A stretch of DNA of 27,844 bases, from positions 6,078 through 33,921 of the IMG/VR virus record IMGVR_UViG_3300030102_006895; one strand, given 5' to 3'. Both the position numbers and the translations under genes were made by a program. Under the pieces are notes generated by a model. It was given only the letters and a program-made list of their open reading frames with translations. It ran no database searches and was not told the DNA's origin. The stretch is from a virus. Positions within the stretch are counted from its first letter, which is position 1; each line of letters starts with the position of its first letter. Below, one piece after another: positions 7,039-14,495 of the stretch.

Positions 7039-8095
7039 AAACACTTTAGCGTTCGATGACGTACTATTGGTACCCAAGAGATCAGACATAGAGTCTAGAA
7101 GAGAGATAGAAACTCTCTCGTCAATGGGTCAAACAACCTTGTCATTGCCAGTTTTGTCTAGTCCAATGGACACAGTGACTGAGGCAAGGATGGCATCTGC
7201 AATGAGCAAGGCAGGTGGCATGGGCATTGTGCATAGATACAACTCACTGAAGGAGCAGTGCGCCATTGTGAGAGATGCTGTCAAGTCAGGCGCAGCAAAC
7301 ATTGGTGCTGCGGTTGGTGTGACCGGTGATTATGTAGAGCGCGCCCTTGCTCTGCACGGTTCCGGTGCAAAGAATATATGTATCGATGTTGCCCATGGGC
7401 ATCACTCAAACGTAGAGACTGCCATAAAGAGACTTAAAGATGTTTTTTCCGACACGGTAACAGTGATCGCAGGTAACGTCGCCACACCAGAGGGTTACTA
7501 TGATTTGTCCTCCTGGGGGGCAGATGCCGTTAGGGTTGGCATCGGCGGCGGTTCTATATGCTCCACCAGAATCCAAACAGGTCACGGAGTTCCGACTTTG
7601 TGGTCCGTCTTGGGTTGTGCAATGGAGAGAGACGTTATTCGTCACGGTGTCCGCGAGGATACAGAGGGCATCGTGCCTGCCGCAATAATTGCTGACGGTG
7701 GGGTAAAGACTGCAGGAGATATAGTTAAGGCATTGGCAGCAGGCGCAGACTTCGTAATGCTTGGGTCGATGCTCGCGGGTACCACCGAAACTCCTGGTTC
7801 CTTAATGCAGAGCACGAGTGGCAAATCGTTCAAGTCATATCGAGGCATGGCATCTAGAGAGGCGCAGGAGGAATGGAAAGGTGTTGCTAATTCTTTGGAG
7901 GGTGTCGCGACAACAGTGCCATACAAAGGACCCGTCGACCTGGTGCTCTCTGATATTTCTCAGAATATTAGGAGTGGACTGTCCTACACAGGAGCGCGCA
8001 ACATAAGAGAGTTGCAACTTAATAGAGAGTTCATTATTCAAACTTCCGCCTCTCAGGTCGAGTCCTCTACTCACATAATGAATAGGGACCTATGA
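7031..8095 (+). CDS. guaB: IMP dehydrogenase / GMP reductase family enzyme without CBS domains
   Basis: 354 residues forming a (beta/alpha)8 barrel. The N-terminus has the typical LAFDDVLLVPKRSDIESR and LSSPMDTVTEARMASAMSKA. The catalytic loop reads GIGGGSICSTRIQTGHGVP and contains the active-site Cys. The phosphate-binding region reads IIADGGVKTAGDIVKALAAG and FVMLGSMLAGTTETPG, followed by the flap YRGMAS. Bacterial IMPDH has about 490 residues because of a CBS pair; here that insert is absent, so ATP/GTP feedback control should be missing. The enzyme would oxidise IMP to XMP for guanine nucleotide supply. GMP reductase is similar in size and cannot be fully excluded. It shares ATGA with the next gene. 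Confidence 0.85.
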   Translation: MFRNTLAFDDVLLVPKRSDIESRREIETLSSMGQTTLSLPVLSSPMDTVTEARMASAMSKAGGMGIVHRYNSLKEQCAIVRDAVKSGAANIGAAVGVTGDYVERALALHGSGAKNICIDVAHGHHSNVETAIKRLKDVFSDTVTVIAGNVATPEGYYDLSSWGADAVRVGIGGGSICSTRIQTGHGVPTLWSVLGCAMERDVIRHGVREDTEGIVPAAIIADGGVKTAGDIVKALAAGADFVMLGSMLAGTTETPGSLMQSTSGKSFKSYRGMASREAQEEWKGVANSLEGVATTVPYKGPVDLVLSDISQNIRSGLSYTGARNIRELQLNREFIIQTSASQVESSTHIMNRDL

Positions 8096-8433
8096 GCAAG
8101 TACTACGAAAAGTACGGCACAGATTACAAGAGTTTGACGTTCTACATTCTAGACAAGAGGCACGTTGATTTGAGGATCCGTCTTAGGCATGATGGGTTTT
8201 CACAACAAACCTTCTTTACGTCTTTGATACAAATGTATTTGGATAAGGACGAGGACATGCTTGAAGTCGTAGAAAAGATGAAAGCAAAGGTGACCCACCG
8301 AGGCAGGAACAAGAAGAAGAAAACAAGAAACCTAATACAGAAAGGAAAGGAATTACAAAAAAAGTTTGCGCTTACTGAGGATGAACTTGAAGACATCTTT
8401 GATATGATCGCGCAAGAACATGGGGAAATATGA
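8092..8433 (+). CDS. Ribbon-helix-helix-like phage protein, 113 aa
   Basis: 113 residues, overlapping guaB by ATGA. The N-terminal segment KSLTFYILDKRHVDLRIRLR, followed by FSQQTFFTSLIQMYLDKDED, fits a beta strand plus two helices as in ribbon-helix-helix DNA-binding proteins. The middle is very basic (RGRNKKKKTRNLIQKGK) and the C-terminus acidic and helical (LTEDELEDIFDMIAQEHGEI). I recall related proteins in T4-like marine phages, next to a small sigma-like gene as here. Its partner or operator is not evident. Confidence 0.65.
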   Translation: MSKYYEKYGTDYKSLTFYILDKRHVDLRIRLRHDGFSQQTFFTSLIQMYLDKDEDMLEVVEKMKAKVTHRGRNKKKKTRNLIQKGKELQKKFALTEDELEDIFDMIAQEHGEI

Positions 8434-8654
8434 CAGACAAAGAAAAGAAAGAGAAATTAGAAACAGACAGATCCTGGATAGACTCTCCAGAAGATGATAA
8501 CTGTATATACGAAGCGATTAGAAAAAATGGAGCAATGACCTTGGAGGAGGTCGGCAAAAGGTTGGGCATAAGTTTTGTACGTGTCAAGCAGTTAGAGACA
8601 CAAGCAATGAAAAAACTATCTAGAATATGCAATAAAAGAAACTTTTTTGAATAA
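8430..8654 (+). CDS. Stand-alone sigma70 region 4-like protein, 74 aa
   Basis: 74 residues; the ATG overlaps the previous stop (ATGA). Residues 35-65 read GAMTLEEVGKRLGISFVRVK, then QLETQAMKKLSR. This matches the helix-turn-helix of sigma70 region 4.2 that reads the -35 box (family pattern MTLEEVGKRLGISRERVRQIE). No region 2 or 3 is present, so it is not a complete sigma factor. It could replace host region 4 on RNA polymerase, act as a co-activator, or work as an ordinary repressor. The many TTGAC(A/T) boxes in this half of the window give it plausible targets. The fold is well supported, the role is inferred. Confidence 0.75.
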   Translation: MTDKEKKEKLETDRSWIDSPEDDNCIYEAIRKNGAMTLEEVGKRLGISFVRVKQLETQAMKKLSRICNKRNFFE

Positions 8655-8707
8655 ATAATACTAATTAGGAGTGAGTTTTTGATATTTTTAAAGGAGTTAA
8701 AACTACT

Positions 8708-9346
8708 ATGAGCAAGAAAACATTACTTAACGAGGCGACTATCCGACGTTTCATGAAACTTGCATCGATTCCTGGCACTTTCGCTGAATTGATCAAGGAG
8801 ACAGAGGAAGAGATTAACGAAAACAATACTGAGACTACTGAGACTACCGAGACTACTGAGACCACTGAAACAAACAACGAGGTGATCGAAGAGGCAAGTA
8901 CTGAGGAAGTTGTAGAAGAAACTACCGAGTCTGAAGAGACTGTAAACGAAGAAGAAGAGACCGTTGAAGAGTCCGACGATATCGAGGAATATGGCAGCAG
9001 CATGTACGGTGACCGTCCAGATGGTGACGAAGAAGGTGCAATGGATGCTGAAGACAGCACTGCTACCATCACCGCTGAAGAGGCAGAACTTCTTATGCGA
9101 TTAGGCGAGAAGATTGCTGCGTCAATGGAAGGCGGCGACATGGGTGCAGAGGAACCTGCTGACATGGGTATGGATGCGGATGAACCTGCCGATATGGATA
9201 TGGGCGACGAAGAACTCCCCGGAGAAGAAGAAGAGGAAGATGATGAAGAGGCAATGGAAGAACAGTTCGACATTGACTCTCTCGTAAATGAGGTCAGCAA
9301 GAGGGTTCTAAAGAGACTAGTATCTGAGAAACTCAAGAACTCTTAA
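8708..9346 (+). CDS. Acidic, repeat-containing phage protein, 212 aa
   Basis: 212 residues preceded by a perfect AAAGGAG. A short basic N-terminal helix (NEATIRRFMKLASIPGTF) and a basic C-terminal helix (LVNEVSKRVLKRLVSEKLK) flank about 150 extremely acidic residues. The middle has TET repeats, GDMGAEEPADMGMDADEPAD and runs of E and D. I recall marine myophage proteins with the same N-terminus, with no settled function; scaffold/core protein, DNA mimic or charge-balancing protein are all possible. It is the last gene before a strong terminator. It may have its own promoter in the 53-bp gap before it, but I see no convincing -35. Confidence 0.7.
   Translation: MSKKTLLNEATIRRFMKLASIPGTFAELIKETEEEINENNTETTETTETTETTETNNEVIEEASTEEVVEETTESEETVNEEEETVEESDDIEEYGSSMYGDRPDGDEEGAMDAEDSTATITAEEAELLMRLGEKIAASMEGGDMGAEEPADMGMDADEPADMDMGDEELPGEEEEEDDEEAMEEQFDIDSLVNEVSKRVLKRLVSEKLKNS
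8828..8872 (+). repeat. Five 9-bp coding repeats (TET units)
   Basis: Five tandem copies of ACTGAGACT with third-position changes encode repeating Thr-Glu-Thr in the acidic protein. The in-frame 9-bp period suggests length variation by slippage. Confidence 0.8.
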
Positions 9347-9372
9347 GATAAATGATACTTGCTCATAAAAAG

Positions 9373-9401
9373 ACCCCCCTTAATTTCAAGGGGGGTTTTT
9401 T
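9373..9401 (+). terminator. Strong rho-independent terminator
   Basis: A perfect 9-bp stem, ACCCCCCTT (9373-9381) and AAGGGGGGT (9388-9396), with a 6-nt loop and a six-T tract (9396-9401). It ends the dUTPase-to-acidic-protein operon immediately before the next promoter. Confidence 0.93.
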
Positions 9402-9405
9402 GTTG

Positions 9406-9434
9406 TTGACTTTTGTAGCAGAGGTTGGTATACT
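9406..9434 (+). promoter_or_regulatory. Sigma70-type promoter, leaderless configuration
   Basis: TTGACT (9406-9411), a 17-bp spacer, then TATACT (9429-9434). The expected +1 (about 9441) coincides with the ATG of the next gene, so its mRNA should be leaderless or nearly so. Confidence 0.65.
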
Positions 9435-9440
9435 ATATTA

Positions 9441-9827
9441 ATGGAAGAAAGTATATATCATTTTTTACTATACTATTTTAGCGGTGTTTTGACTTATCGA
9501 CTTGCTGCTGGTGCCTTCCGGGTAGCAGAGTACAGTGAATCGTATGGCAAGGTGGAGATATCAGCGTTGAAGATTTACCGTGCCTTGGATCACGATATGG
9601 TTCTCACTATGAAGATGAAGTATCGTTCAATGAAAGACTCAGGCGTTGATGAGGATCGAATACTCGCTGTGGCAAAAAAAGACCAAAATGTATTGACAAT
9701 GTGGAGGGAGACTGCTATAAAGAACATGGTGAATACAGCACCATCTTCAATTGTGAGAGTAAATAGATATAGAACATGGAATGAGGCAATGAACAGGTTG
9801 AAAAAGGAAGAGGCAAATGAACGCTAA
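9441..9827 (+). CDS. Unknown phage protein, 128 aa
   Basis: I do not recognise a family. The first 30 residues (EESIYHFLLYYFSGVLTYRL) are hydrophobic and could form one membrane helix. The rest is soluble and mixed-charge, with helical stretches (ALDHDMVLTMKMKYRSMKD; VNRYRTWNEAMNRLKKEEAN). The ATG lies at the predicted transcription start and has no SD. A later start at the Met of MVLTMK (9597) would also lack a good SD. It overlaps the AT-hook gene by 11 bp and is probably co-expressed with it and the ClpP-like protease. Confidence 0.6.
   Translation: MEESIYHFLLYYFSGVLTYRLAAGAFRVAEYSESYGKVEISALKIYRALDHDMVLTMKMKYRSMKDSGVDEDRILAVAKKDQNVLTMWRETAIKNMVNTAPSSIVRVNRYRTWNEAMNRLKKEEANER
9693..9721 (+). 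promoter_or_regulatory. Candidate internal promoter
   Basis: TTGACA (9693-9698), a 17-bp spacer, then TATAAA (9716-9721), inside the preceding coding region. It would start an mRNA near 9728, ahead of the AT-hook and ClpP-like genes. The match is good but it lies within coding sequence. Confidence 0.4.
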
Positions 9828-10143
9828 TTTAGTTGGGTGGATGTTTCGCAAACTAGAAGATAAGAGTTGCGTATACAGGTTGCAGTTAAGTGTAGAGGAC
9901 AAGAGACAGATGAACAAGTTGTCGCGACTCATCGGTGGCAAACTTGTTGGTGAGGGGTACGGCACCAAGAGCAAGGAGACCGTACTAATTTTTGAGAAGA
10001 TCTTTCAATCTCAAAAAGATTGGTTAAGTTTTGCAAAGGAATTAGAAATTGATGTCAAAGAATACAACGATAGAACAGGAAAATACAAAGAGATCAGCAA
10101 AAAAAGGCGAGGAAGACCAAGAAAGTCAACAAAGTCAAAGTAA
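9817..10143 (+). CDS. Small protein with C-terminal AT-hook, 108 aa
   Basis: 108 residues with an SD (AAAAAGGAAG) upstream of the ATG. The body is a small mixed alpha/beta sequence (CVYRLQLSVEDKRQMNKLSR, then GGKLVGEGYGTKSKETVLIF). The C-terminus is KKRRGRPRKSTKSK, whose RGRP core is the classic AT-hook that binds the minor groove of AT-rich DNA. This suggests a DNA-associated or nucleoid-type protein. The last 92 bp overlap the clpP-like gene in another frame, which is long for this genome, so either the AT-hook tail or the low-complexity N-terminus of the protease may be the evolutionary newcomer. Confidence 0.65.
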   Translation: MNANLVGWMFRKLEDKSCVYRLQLSVEDKRQMNKLSRLIGGKLVGEGYGTKSKETVLIFEKIFQSQKDWLSFAKELEIDVKEYNDRTGKYKEISKKRRGRPRKSTKSK

Positions 10144-10804
10144 TATCAATGACGATGTAGAACAGGATATTTCCATTGCCGAAACCCCAGAAGGTCAACC
10201 AGTAGTTATAATCAACAACATAGAACAACCTTCACAACCGCAGCGCGACTATCCAAGGACCATAAGTCTATACGGTGATGTTAGCGAGAAAATGGGCGAA
10301 GAAACGGTCAACGCTTTATACTACTTGAACGAGAATGGGTATTATCAACAAGAGAGCGCGGAAGATCCAGAAGAGACGTTGATTCTCAAAAAACCAATAA
10401 AGATGATAGTCTCTACTTATGGCGGTAGCGCAGCGGAAATGTTTTCCATTCATGATACCATGAGAGCAGTCAGGGAAGAGACTACGATTGAAACCGTTGG
10501 TCATGGCAAGGTTATGTCTGCTGGTGTCCTGTTGCTCGCATCAGGTACCGAGGGTCATCGGAAGATAGGAAGAAATTGCCGTGTAATGATTCATTCCATC
10601 TTGGGAGGGTCTCAGGGTTCCTTGGTTAACATAGAGAACGAGATAGAAGAGATGCGGTGGATTCAAGAAAGGTACATCAAATGTCTTGCCACTGAGACCA
10701 AGATGACAGAGAGAAAAATTCAATCTCTTTTGAAGAAGCAGATTGATGTTTATTTATCCGCCGAACAAGCAGTCGAATACGGAATTGCCGACATAATTAT
10801 ATAG
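10052..10804 (+). CDS. clpP: ClpP-like serine protease, 250 aa
   Basis: 250 residues. The first 70 or so are low complexity and acidic, then a ClpP fold follows. The catalytic Ser lies in GKVMSAGVLLLASG, the His in CRVMIHSILGG, and the Asp in QIDVYLSAEQAVEYGIAD, matching the ClpP triad in order and spacing. STYGGSAAEM corresponds to the oxyanion/strand region. ClpP forms tetradecameric proteolytic chambers with an AAA+ unfoldase; no unfoldase is encoded in this window, so the host ClpX or ClpA would be needed, or the enzyme works alone in head maturation. The chosen ATG follows AAAGGA; a TTG directly before it is also possible. The extended N-terminus, overlapping the AT-hook gene, is unusual for ClpP. 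Confidence 0.85.
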   Translation: MSKNTTIEQENTKRSAKKGEEDQESQQSQSNINDDVEQDISIAETPEGQPVVIINNIEQPSQPQRDYPRTISLYGDVSEKMGEETVNALYYLNENGYYQQESAEDPEETLILKKPIKMIVSTYGGSAAEMFSIHDTMRAVREETTIETVGHGKVMSAGVLLLASGTEGHRKIGRNCRVMIHSILGGSQGSLVNIENEIEEMRWIQERYIKCLATETKMTERKIQSLLKKQIDVYLSAEQAVEYGIADIII

Positions 10805-10815
10805 AGGTAAGTTAT

Positions 10816-11754
10816 ATGAGTAATCAAGATATTTTTTCAGAAGTTGTGAATTTGATTGAGAAGTTTTCGCGCCCTGTTGTGTTGAAAGAGCAGACCGAGT
10901 ACAAGAAGTTCCCTGCATTCTTGGACTTGAAACTAGATGCCAAGTTCATCAGCAGAGACGAAGATATTGATGACAAGGACTACAAAGAGATGATCGCAGT
11001 CGCCAAACGCTCTGGTGTCGATCAGTCTAAAGATATCCAGCAAGGTATCAGAAATCTAATCGAACTCAATAGATCTCTGCAAGATTTGGATCTTGAAGGG
11101 AAGTCTGTACCCGAACTTATGAGCAGAGTTCGTCTAATGCGATTGCTTTACAACCTAGTTAATAACGCCAATCCTTCATCTGCTGGTAGTTTGTTTGAGA
11201 GGTTGTTCGCCCTCCTTTTCAACATGAAGGTGGAAACCAGCACAAAGGACAGTCTGGAAGATGTTGTTTCAGAGACTGGACAACGCTTGTCTCTTAAACT
11301 CATAGGAGAGAAGGCAAAGATTGAAGGATCAAGAAGACTTCTCGCCTCCGCTGGCGGAAGTGTGGATTACGTCATAGCAAGAAAGATCCAGGATAAAAAC
11401 CAATTGTCTTTTTATGATGTTAATCTAAAGTTAGAGGATGCATCTTCTGACGGACAATTTGCTTTGTCGTATGTAAGCGCTGCCAATTCGGGTACCGGCG
11501 TTACAAAGAGTGGAGTAACTCTCACAGCATCTCCAATAGGTTCAATGGATATATCTCAGGTTATTCCAACATCTGAAAAAGTTGCATCATATGTGAATCA
11601 GAAATTCAATTCGCTAATTGATGAGACAGAGCAGTTGATCGACGCTGTTAGGGAGTTGATTGGAACTGATCAGGAGACTGACTCCAAGGCAAAGACCGCA
11701 GAAAAGAAAGCAGAAAAAGCACGCACTGCCGCCAGAAAAATTCAGAAAAAATAA
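10816..11754 (+). CDS. Unknown phage protein, 312 aa, possibly nuclease-like
   Basis: 312 residues with an AGAGGT SD. It carries SAGSLFERLFALLFNMKVET, then DVVSETGQRLSLKL and VDYVIARKIQDKNQLSFYDV. The acidic residues before a hydrophobic L-K-L strand resemble the D...(E/x)xK arrangement of PD-(D/E)XK nucleases, but I cannot align a full active site. The C-terminus is a basic coiled-coil-like tail (KAKTAEKKAEKARTAARKIQ). It is the last gene of the ClpP unit; the groEL promoter begins 9 bp after its stop. Function unknown; a DNA-processing or assembly role is conceivable. Confidence 0.6.
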   Translation: MSNQDIFSEVVNLIEKFSRPVVLKEQTEYKKFPAFLDLKLDAKFISRDEDIDDKDYKEMIAVAKRSGVDQSKDIQQGIRNLIELNRSLQDLDLEGKSVPELMSRVRLMRLLYNLVNNANPSSAGSLFERLFALLFNMKVETSTKDSLEDVVSETGQRLSLKLIGEKAKIEGSRRLLASAGGSVDYVIARKIQDKNQLSFYDVNLKLEDASSDGQFALSYVSAANSGTGVTKSGVTLTASPIGSMDISQVIPTSEKVASYVNQKFNSLIDETEQLIDAVRELIGTDQETDSKAKTAEKKAEKARTAARKIQKK

Positions 11755-11763
11755 ACTTTATCA

Positions 11764-11792
11764 TTGACAAACACTTTCCTAGTGTTTATAAT
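11764..11792 (+). promoter_or_regulatory. groEL promoter, consensus sigma70
   Basis: TTGACA (11764-11769), a 17-bp spacer, then TATAAT (11787-11792): a perfect consensus promoter. The expected +1 is near 11799, giving an 18-nt leader that contains GTGAGG. The spacer holds an inverted repeat that could be an operator. Confidence 0.85.
11769..11787 (+). promoter_or_regulatory. Inverted repeat in the groEL promoter (candidate operator)
   Basis: AAACACT (11769-11775), TTCCT, AGTGTTT (11781-11787) is a perfect 7-bp palindrome. Its arms touch the last base of the -35 and the first base of the -10. A dimeric repressor here would block polymerase. It is not the CIRCE sequence of HrcA (TTAGCACTC-N9-GAGTGCTAA), but the position is similar. 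Confidence 0.5.
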
Positions 11793-11816
11793 ATAATCAT
11801 ACAAAGTGAGGAAAAC

Positions 11817-13370
11817 ATGACTAAAATACTTGAAGACGGTGATGGTCTTAGGAATAGGATTTCTAGGGGCGTCAACAAACTAGCAGACTATGTGTCTGTA
11901 ACTCTAGGACCCAAGGGTCAAAATGTTCTATTACAAAGCAAAGACAGTAATCCAATCATCACTAAAGATGGTGTAACTGTTGCTAAGTTTGTGGACTTGG
12001 ATGATCCAATCGAGAACGCTGGTGCCACGGTTGTTAAGCAGGCATCTGCGAAAACCAATACTGATGCTGGCGACGGCACAACGACATCCACCGTCCTTAC
12101 AAGGGCAATATTCAATACTGCCACGAGGCATATTCGATCTGGCGCATCGCCCATTGAGGTCAAGAGATCAATTGAATCAAGTGCGGAGAAGGTTCTGAAT
12201 AGGTTGTCTGAACTTGCAAAACCAATCTCTTCAGAAGAGGACATTGCTCACATTGCAACAATATCTGCAAACAATGATGATGCGATTGGCAACCTTGTTG
12301 CTACTGCTGTTGACCGTGTAGGAAAGAATGGATCAATCACTGTAGAAGAGGCAAGGTCTCTAGAGACAAGTCTAGACCTCGTCGAAGGGTTTCGCTTCGA
12401 CTCTGGTTATGCCGCCGGTGCCTTTGTCACCGACGAGAGAAGAAAGGTCGCAAGGTACGACAACCCAATGTTTCTTATCACGGACGAAAAACTGGAAACA
12501 GTGGAGCAGATCCTCCCGGCGCTTGAGATTGTTGCTAGGGAAAATAAACCGCTGGTAATCGTCGCTGACGACATAGAGGGTCAAGCACTTGCTGCACTGA
12601 TTATGAACACGGTAAGAGGGACAATGAAGGTCGCAGCAGTTAAAGCACCTAGATACGGAGAAGAGCGCAGAAGCATTATGTCTGATCTTGCGCTCTCTAC
12701 TGGGGCAAAGTTTTTCCGTAAGTCGGAAGGGCACTGTCTTACTGATATCACTCTTCTTGATTTTGGGACGTCTAGAAATGTTGAGGTGGCAAAGAGTATC
12801 ACCACAGTTGTAGATGGTTCTGGTGACCTATCAGAGGTGGAGAAGAGGATTGAAGATATAAAGGAAGAGATTGCACAAACTCAGAACATGCACGAGGCAG
12901 AGCGATTGCAGTCTAGAATCACAAGACTCTCTTCGGGAATCGCTGTTATCCGCGTTGGTGCAGCAACACAAGTAGAGATGATAGAGAAGAAGCATCGCAT
13001 TGAGGATGCCCTGGAGGCGGTACGTTCTGCTCAACAGGAGGGTATCGTTCCTGGCGGCGGTGTAACCTTGTATAACTTGGCAAACAATCTAGAGTCTGGG
13101 ACCGTGGGTGATACGATACTCAAGGACTCCTTGAAAGAACCTATCTCAATTATGGCGCGTAATGCTGGCATGTCTCCAGAGGTATGCTTCATGAGGTTGC
13201 AGGACGTAAAAGATTCTTCTTATGGTATCAATTTTGCTAATGGCACCATGGTAAATCTTCTAGAGCAGGGCGTACTCGATCCTGCAAAAGTCACAAGATG
13301 CGCCTTGCAGAACGCGGTGTCTGTTGCTTGCACTCTTATTATGACAAGCAATGCGATTGTTGAGACATAA
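11817..13370 (+). CDS. groEL: GroEL (60-kDa chaperonin)
   Basis: 517 residues, slightly shorter than the cellular form (about 545). The nucleotide site is intact: [10 protein letters not shown] near residue 30 and [12 protein letters not shown] near 83-94. The hinge and apical regions are recognisable ([49 protein letters not shown]). The C-terminal equatorial part has [20 protein letters not shown] and [11 protein letters not shown]. The GGM-repeat tail is missing. No GroES gene is seen nearby, so it would use host GroES or a phage co-chaperonin elsewhere. It has its own consensus promoter. Phage GroELs are known to help fold capsid or other phage proteins; here it sits with ClpP, Hsp20 and DnaK. 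Confidence 0.95.
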   Translation: MTKILEDGDGLRNRISRGVNKLADYVSVTLGPKGQNVLLQSKDSNPIITKDGVTVAKFVDLDDPIENAGATVVKQASAKTNTDAGDGTTTSTVLTRAIFNTATRHIRSGASPIEVKRSIESSAEKVLNRLSELAKPISSEEDIAHIATISANNDDAIGNLVATAVDRVGKNGSITVEEARSLETSLDLVEGFRFDSGYAAGAFVTDERRKVARYDNPMFLITDEKLETVEQILPALEIVARENKPLVIVADDIEGQALAALIMNTVRGTMKVAAVKAPRYGEERRSIMSDLALSTGAKFFRKSEGHCLTDITLLDFGTSRNVEVAKSITTVVDGSGDLSEVEKRIEDIKEEIAQTQNMHEAERLQSRITRLSSGIAVIRVGAATQVEMIEKKHRIEDALEAVRSAQQEGIVPGGGVTLYNLANNLESGTVGDTILKDSLKEPISIMARNAGMSPEVCFMRLQDVKDSSYGINFANGTMVNLLEQGVLDPAKVTRCALQNAVSVACTLIMTSNAIVET

Positions 13371-13380
13371 CAAGGACATA

Positions 13381-13396
13381 CCCCTATTTACAGGGG
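13381..13396 (+). promoter_or_regulatory. Small hairpin overlapping a ribosome binding site
   Basis: CCCCT (13381-13385) pairs with AGGGG (13392-13396) across a 6-nt loop. The right arm is part of the strong SD GGGGGAGG (13393-13400) for the ATG at 13409, so the hairpin could damp translation of that gene relative to groEL. There is no T-tract, so it is not a terminator. Confidence 0.4.
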
Positions 13397-13408
13397 GAGG
13401 GTTGCACT

Positions 13409-13678
13409 ATGTCTCAAGATGATAACAAAGATTTTTTGGTTGATTTAGAAATTAAGTTTGATCGCCTGATTACAAACATTGATGGCGTAAAAGAAAAACA
13501 AGAAGAGATGTTGGAAAACATCAACAAGATAAAAGAAGCAGTCTACAATCCTGACGAGGGGTTGTATGCAAGACTAAAGGCGCTTGAGAATTGGAAGAAT
13601 ACTTCTTCAAAGATGATATGGACCCTGTTCACCTCAATGGTTGGGTTGATATGCGCATTCATTCTTAGGTCCCTTTGA
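13409..13678 (+). CDS. Tail-anchored coiled-coil membrane protein, 89 aa
   Basis: 89 residues with an acidic N-terminus, a heptad-like coiled coil (IDGVKEKQEEMLENINKIKE) and one C-terminal membrane helix (MIWTLFTSMVGLICAFIL). The layout resembles small XhlA-type phage membrane proteins linked to lysis, but the similarity is architectural only. It lies 38 bp after groEL without a promoter of its own and starts a run of closely packed small genes. Confidence 0.65.
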   Translation: MSQDDNKDFLVDLEIKFDRLITNIDGVKEKQEEMLENINKIKEAVYNPDEGLYARLKALENWKNTSSKMIWTLFTSMVGLICAFILRSL

Positions 13679-13689
13679 AGAGAGGTAAT

Positions 13690-13983
13690 ATGAGAGTAAC
13701 TGTTGCTTACACCGTGGAACTGGAGGAAGTTCCCTCGGAAGTCCATAGACTGCTGGAGGGGATTTCTTCTGGTCTGACCGCTTGCGATGTTGTAGGGCAA
13801 TTGATCAAAGAAGAGAACGGTATATCGGACAACTTAATCAAGAACATTGCCGACCTTCAAGAGAGGTTGATATCGATACAGTCAACCTTGGAAGACGCAA
13901 GGGGCATCGCAAGAGGTTATCTTTCGACAATCTCAAGCGAACCCGTAGAGTTCATAGGAGAATCAGATGATAACGCTAACTGA
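13690..13983 (+). CDS. Unknown small phage protein, 97 aa
   Basis: The ATG at 13690 follows AGAGGT. The protein starts with a beta strand (RVTVAYTVELEEVPSEVHRL) and continues as long helices (SDNLIKNIADLQERLISIQS). There is no membrane segment or catalytic motif. I have a vague recollection of similar proteins in cyanophage-like genomes. It overlaps the next gene by 17 bp. Confidence 0.6.
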   Translation: MRVTVAYTVELEEVPSEVHRLLEGISSGLTACDVVGQLIKEENGISDNLIKNIADLQERLISIQSTLEDARGIARGYLSTISSEPVEFIGESDDNAN

Positions 13984-14236
13984 GATCAGGAGGACTTTGC
14001 AAATAGAAAGGACTCTTCAGGGATCTTTCCCGGCAGATAAGATAATAAAAAAGAGTTTTGTCGTAAACCCTTCTAGCATCGTCCTCCTTGAGTCCCATGA
14101 TTCGATTCAAGGTCAGGAGGTTTCTAGAATTGTTATAGACACTGGCGCTTCAAGTGTTTCAAAGTTGGTGGAGGGAAGTGTCGCAAGCATAAAGAGCAAG
14201 ATCCAAGGTAACAGTAAAGAGATTCTAAATGGATAA
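13967..14236 (+). CDS. Unknown small protein, 89 aa
   Basis: 89 residues with no recognised family. It is predicted soluble, with strands (KKSFVVNPSSIVLLESHD; VSRIVIDTGASSVSKLVEGS). An AGGAG-like sequence precedes the ATG within the previous gene, and it overlaps glutaredoxin by 8 bp. Context suggests co-translation in the post-groEL cluster. Confidence 0.55.
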   Translation: MITLTEIRRTLQIERTLQGSFPADKIIKKSFVVNPSSIVLLESHDSIQGQEVSRIVIDTGASSVSKLVEGSVASIKSKIQGNSKEILNG

Positions 14237-14495
14237 TCCAAAGAGGTATTACATATGGGGCAGAAAATCTTGCCCTTATTGTATCCGAGCGTGTGAGGTT
14301 TTGTATGAGAATAATAAATTGTACGACTTCTTTGATCACGACGGTGATGAAAAGTTTATTGATAGACTGAAAGATTTTTATCAACATTACACTGTCCCAA
14401 TTATTGTTGAGAACGATACTGTGTCTGGATTGACAAAGTTTGTTGGGGGGTTTGATGATCTTGAAAAACTAATGAAAGACGCAGATAATGATTGA
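14229..14495 (+). CDS. Glutaredoxin
   Basis: 88 residues, typical glutaredoxin size. The redox motif CPYC lies at residues 15-18 (GRKSCPYCIRACEVL). The cis-Pro loop is YTVPIIVE, and the glutathione-binding GGFDDL motif is near the C-terminus. It would transfer electrons from glutathione to disulphides, most likely to a ribonucleotide reductase during phage dNTP synthesis. It overlaps both neighbours by 8 bp. Confidence 0.9.
   Translation: MDNPKRYYIWGRKSCPYCIRACEVLYENNKLYDFFDHDGDEKFIDRLKDFYQHYTVPIIVENDTVSGLTKFVGGFDDLEKLMKDADND

Noticed and set aside
8665-9336. Long Ser/Val-rich minus-strand frame opposite the acidic protein
   Set aside because: Glu/Asp/Thr codons read backwards give Ser/Val-rich frames. 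The plus-strand gene has an SD, a position in the operon and a terminator.
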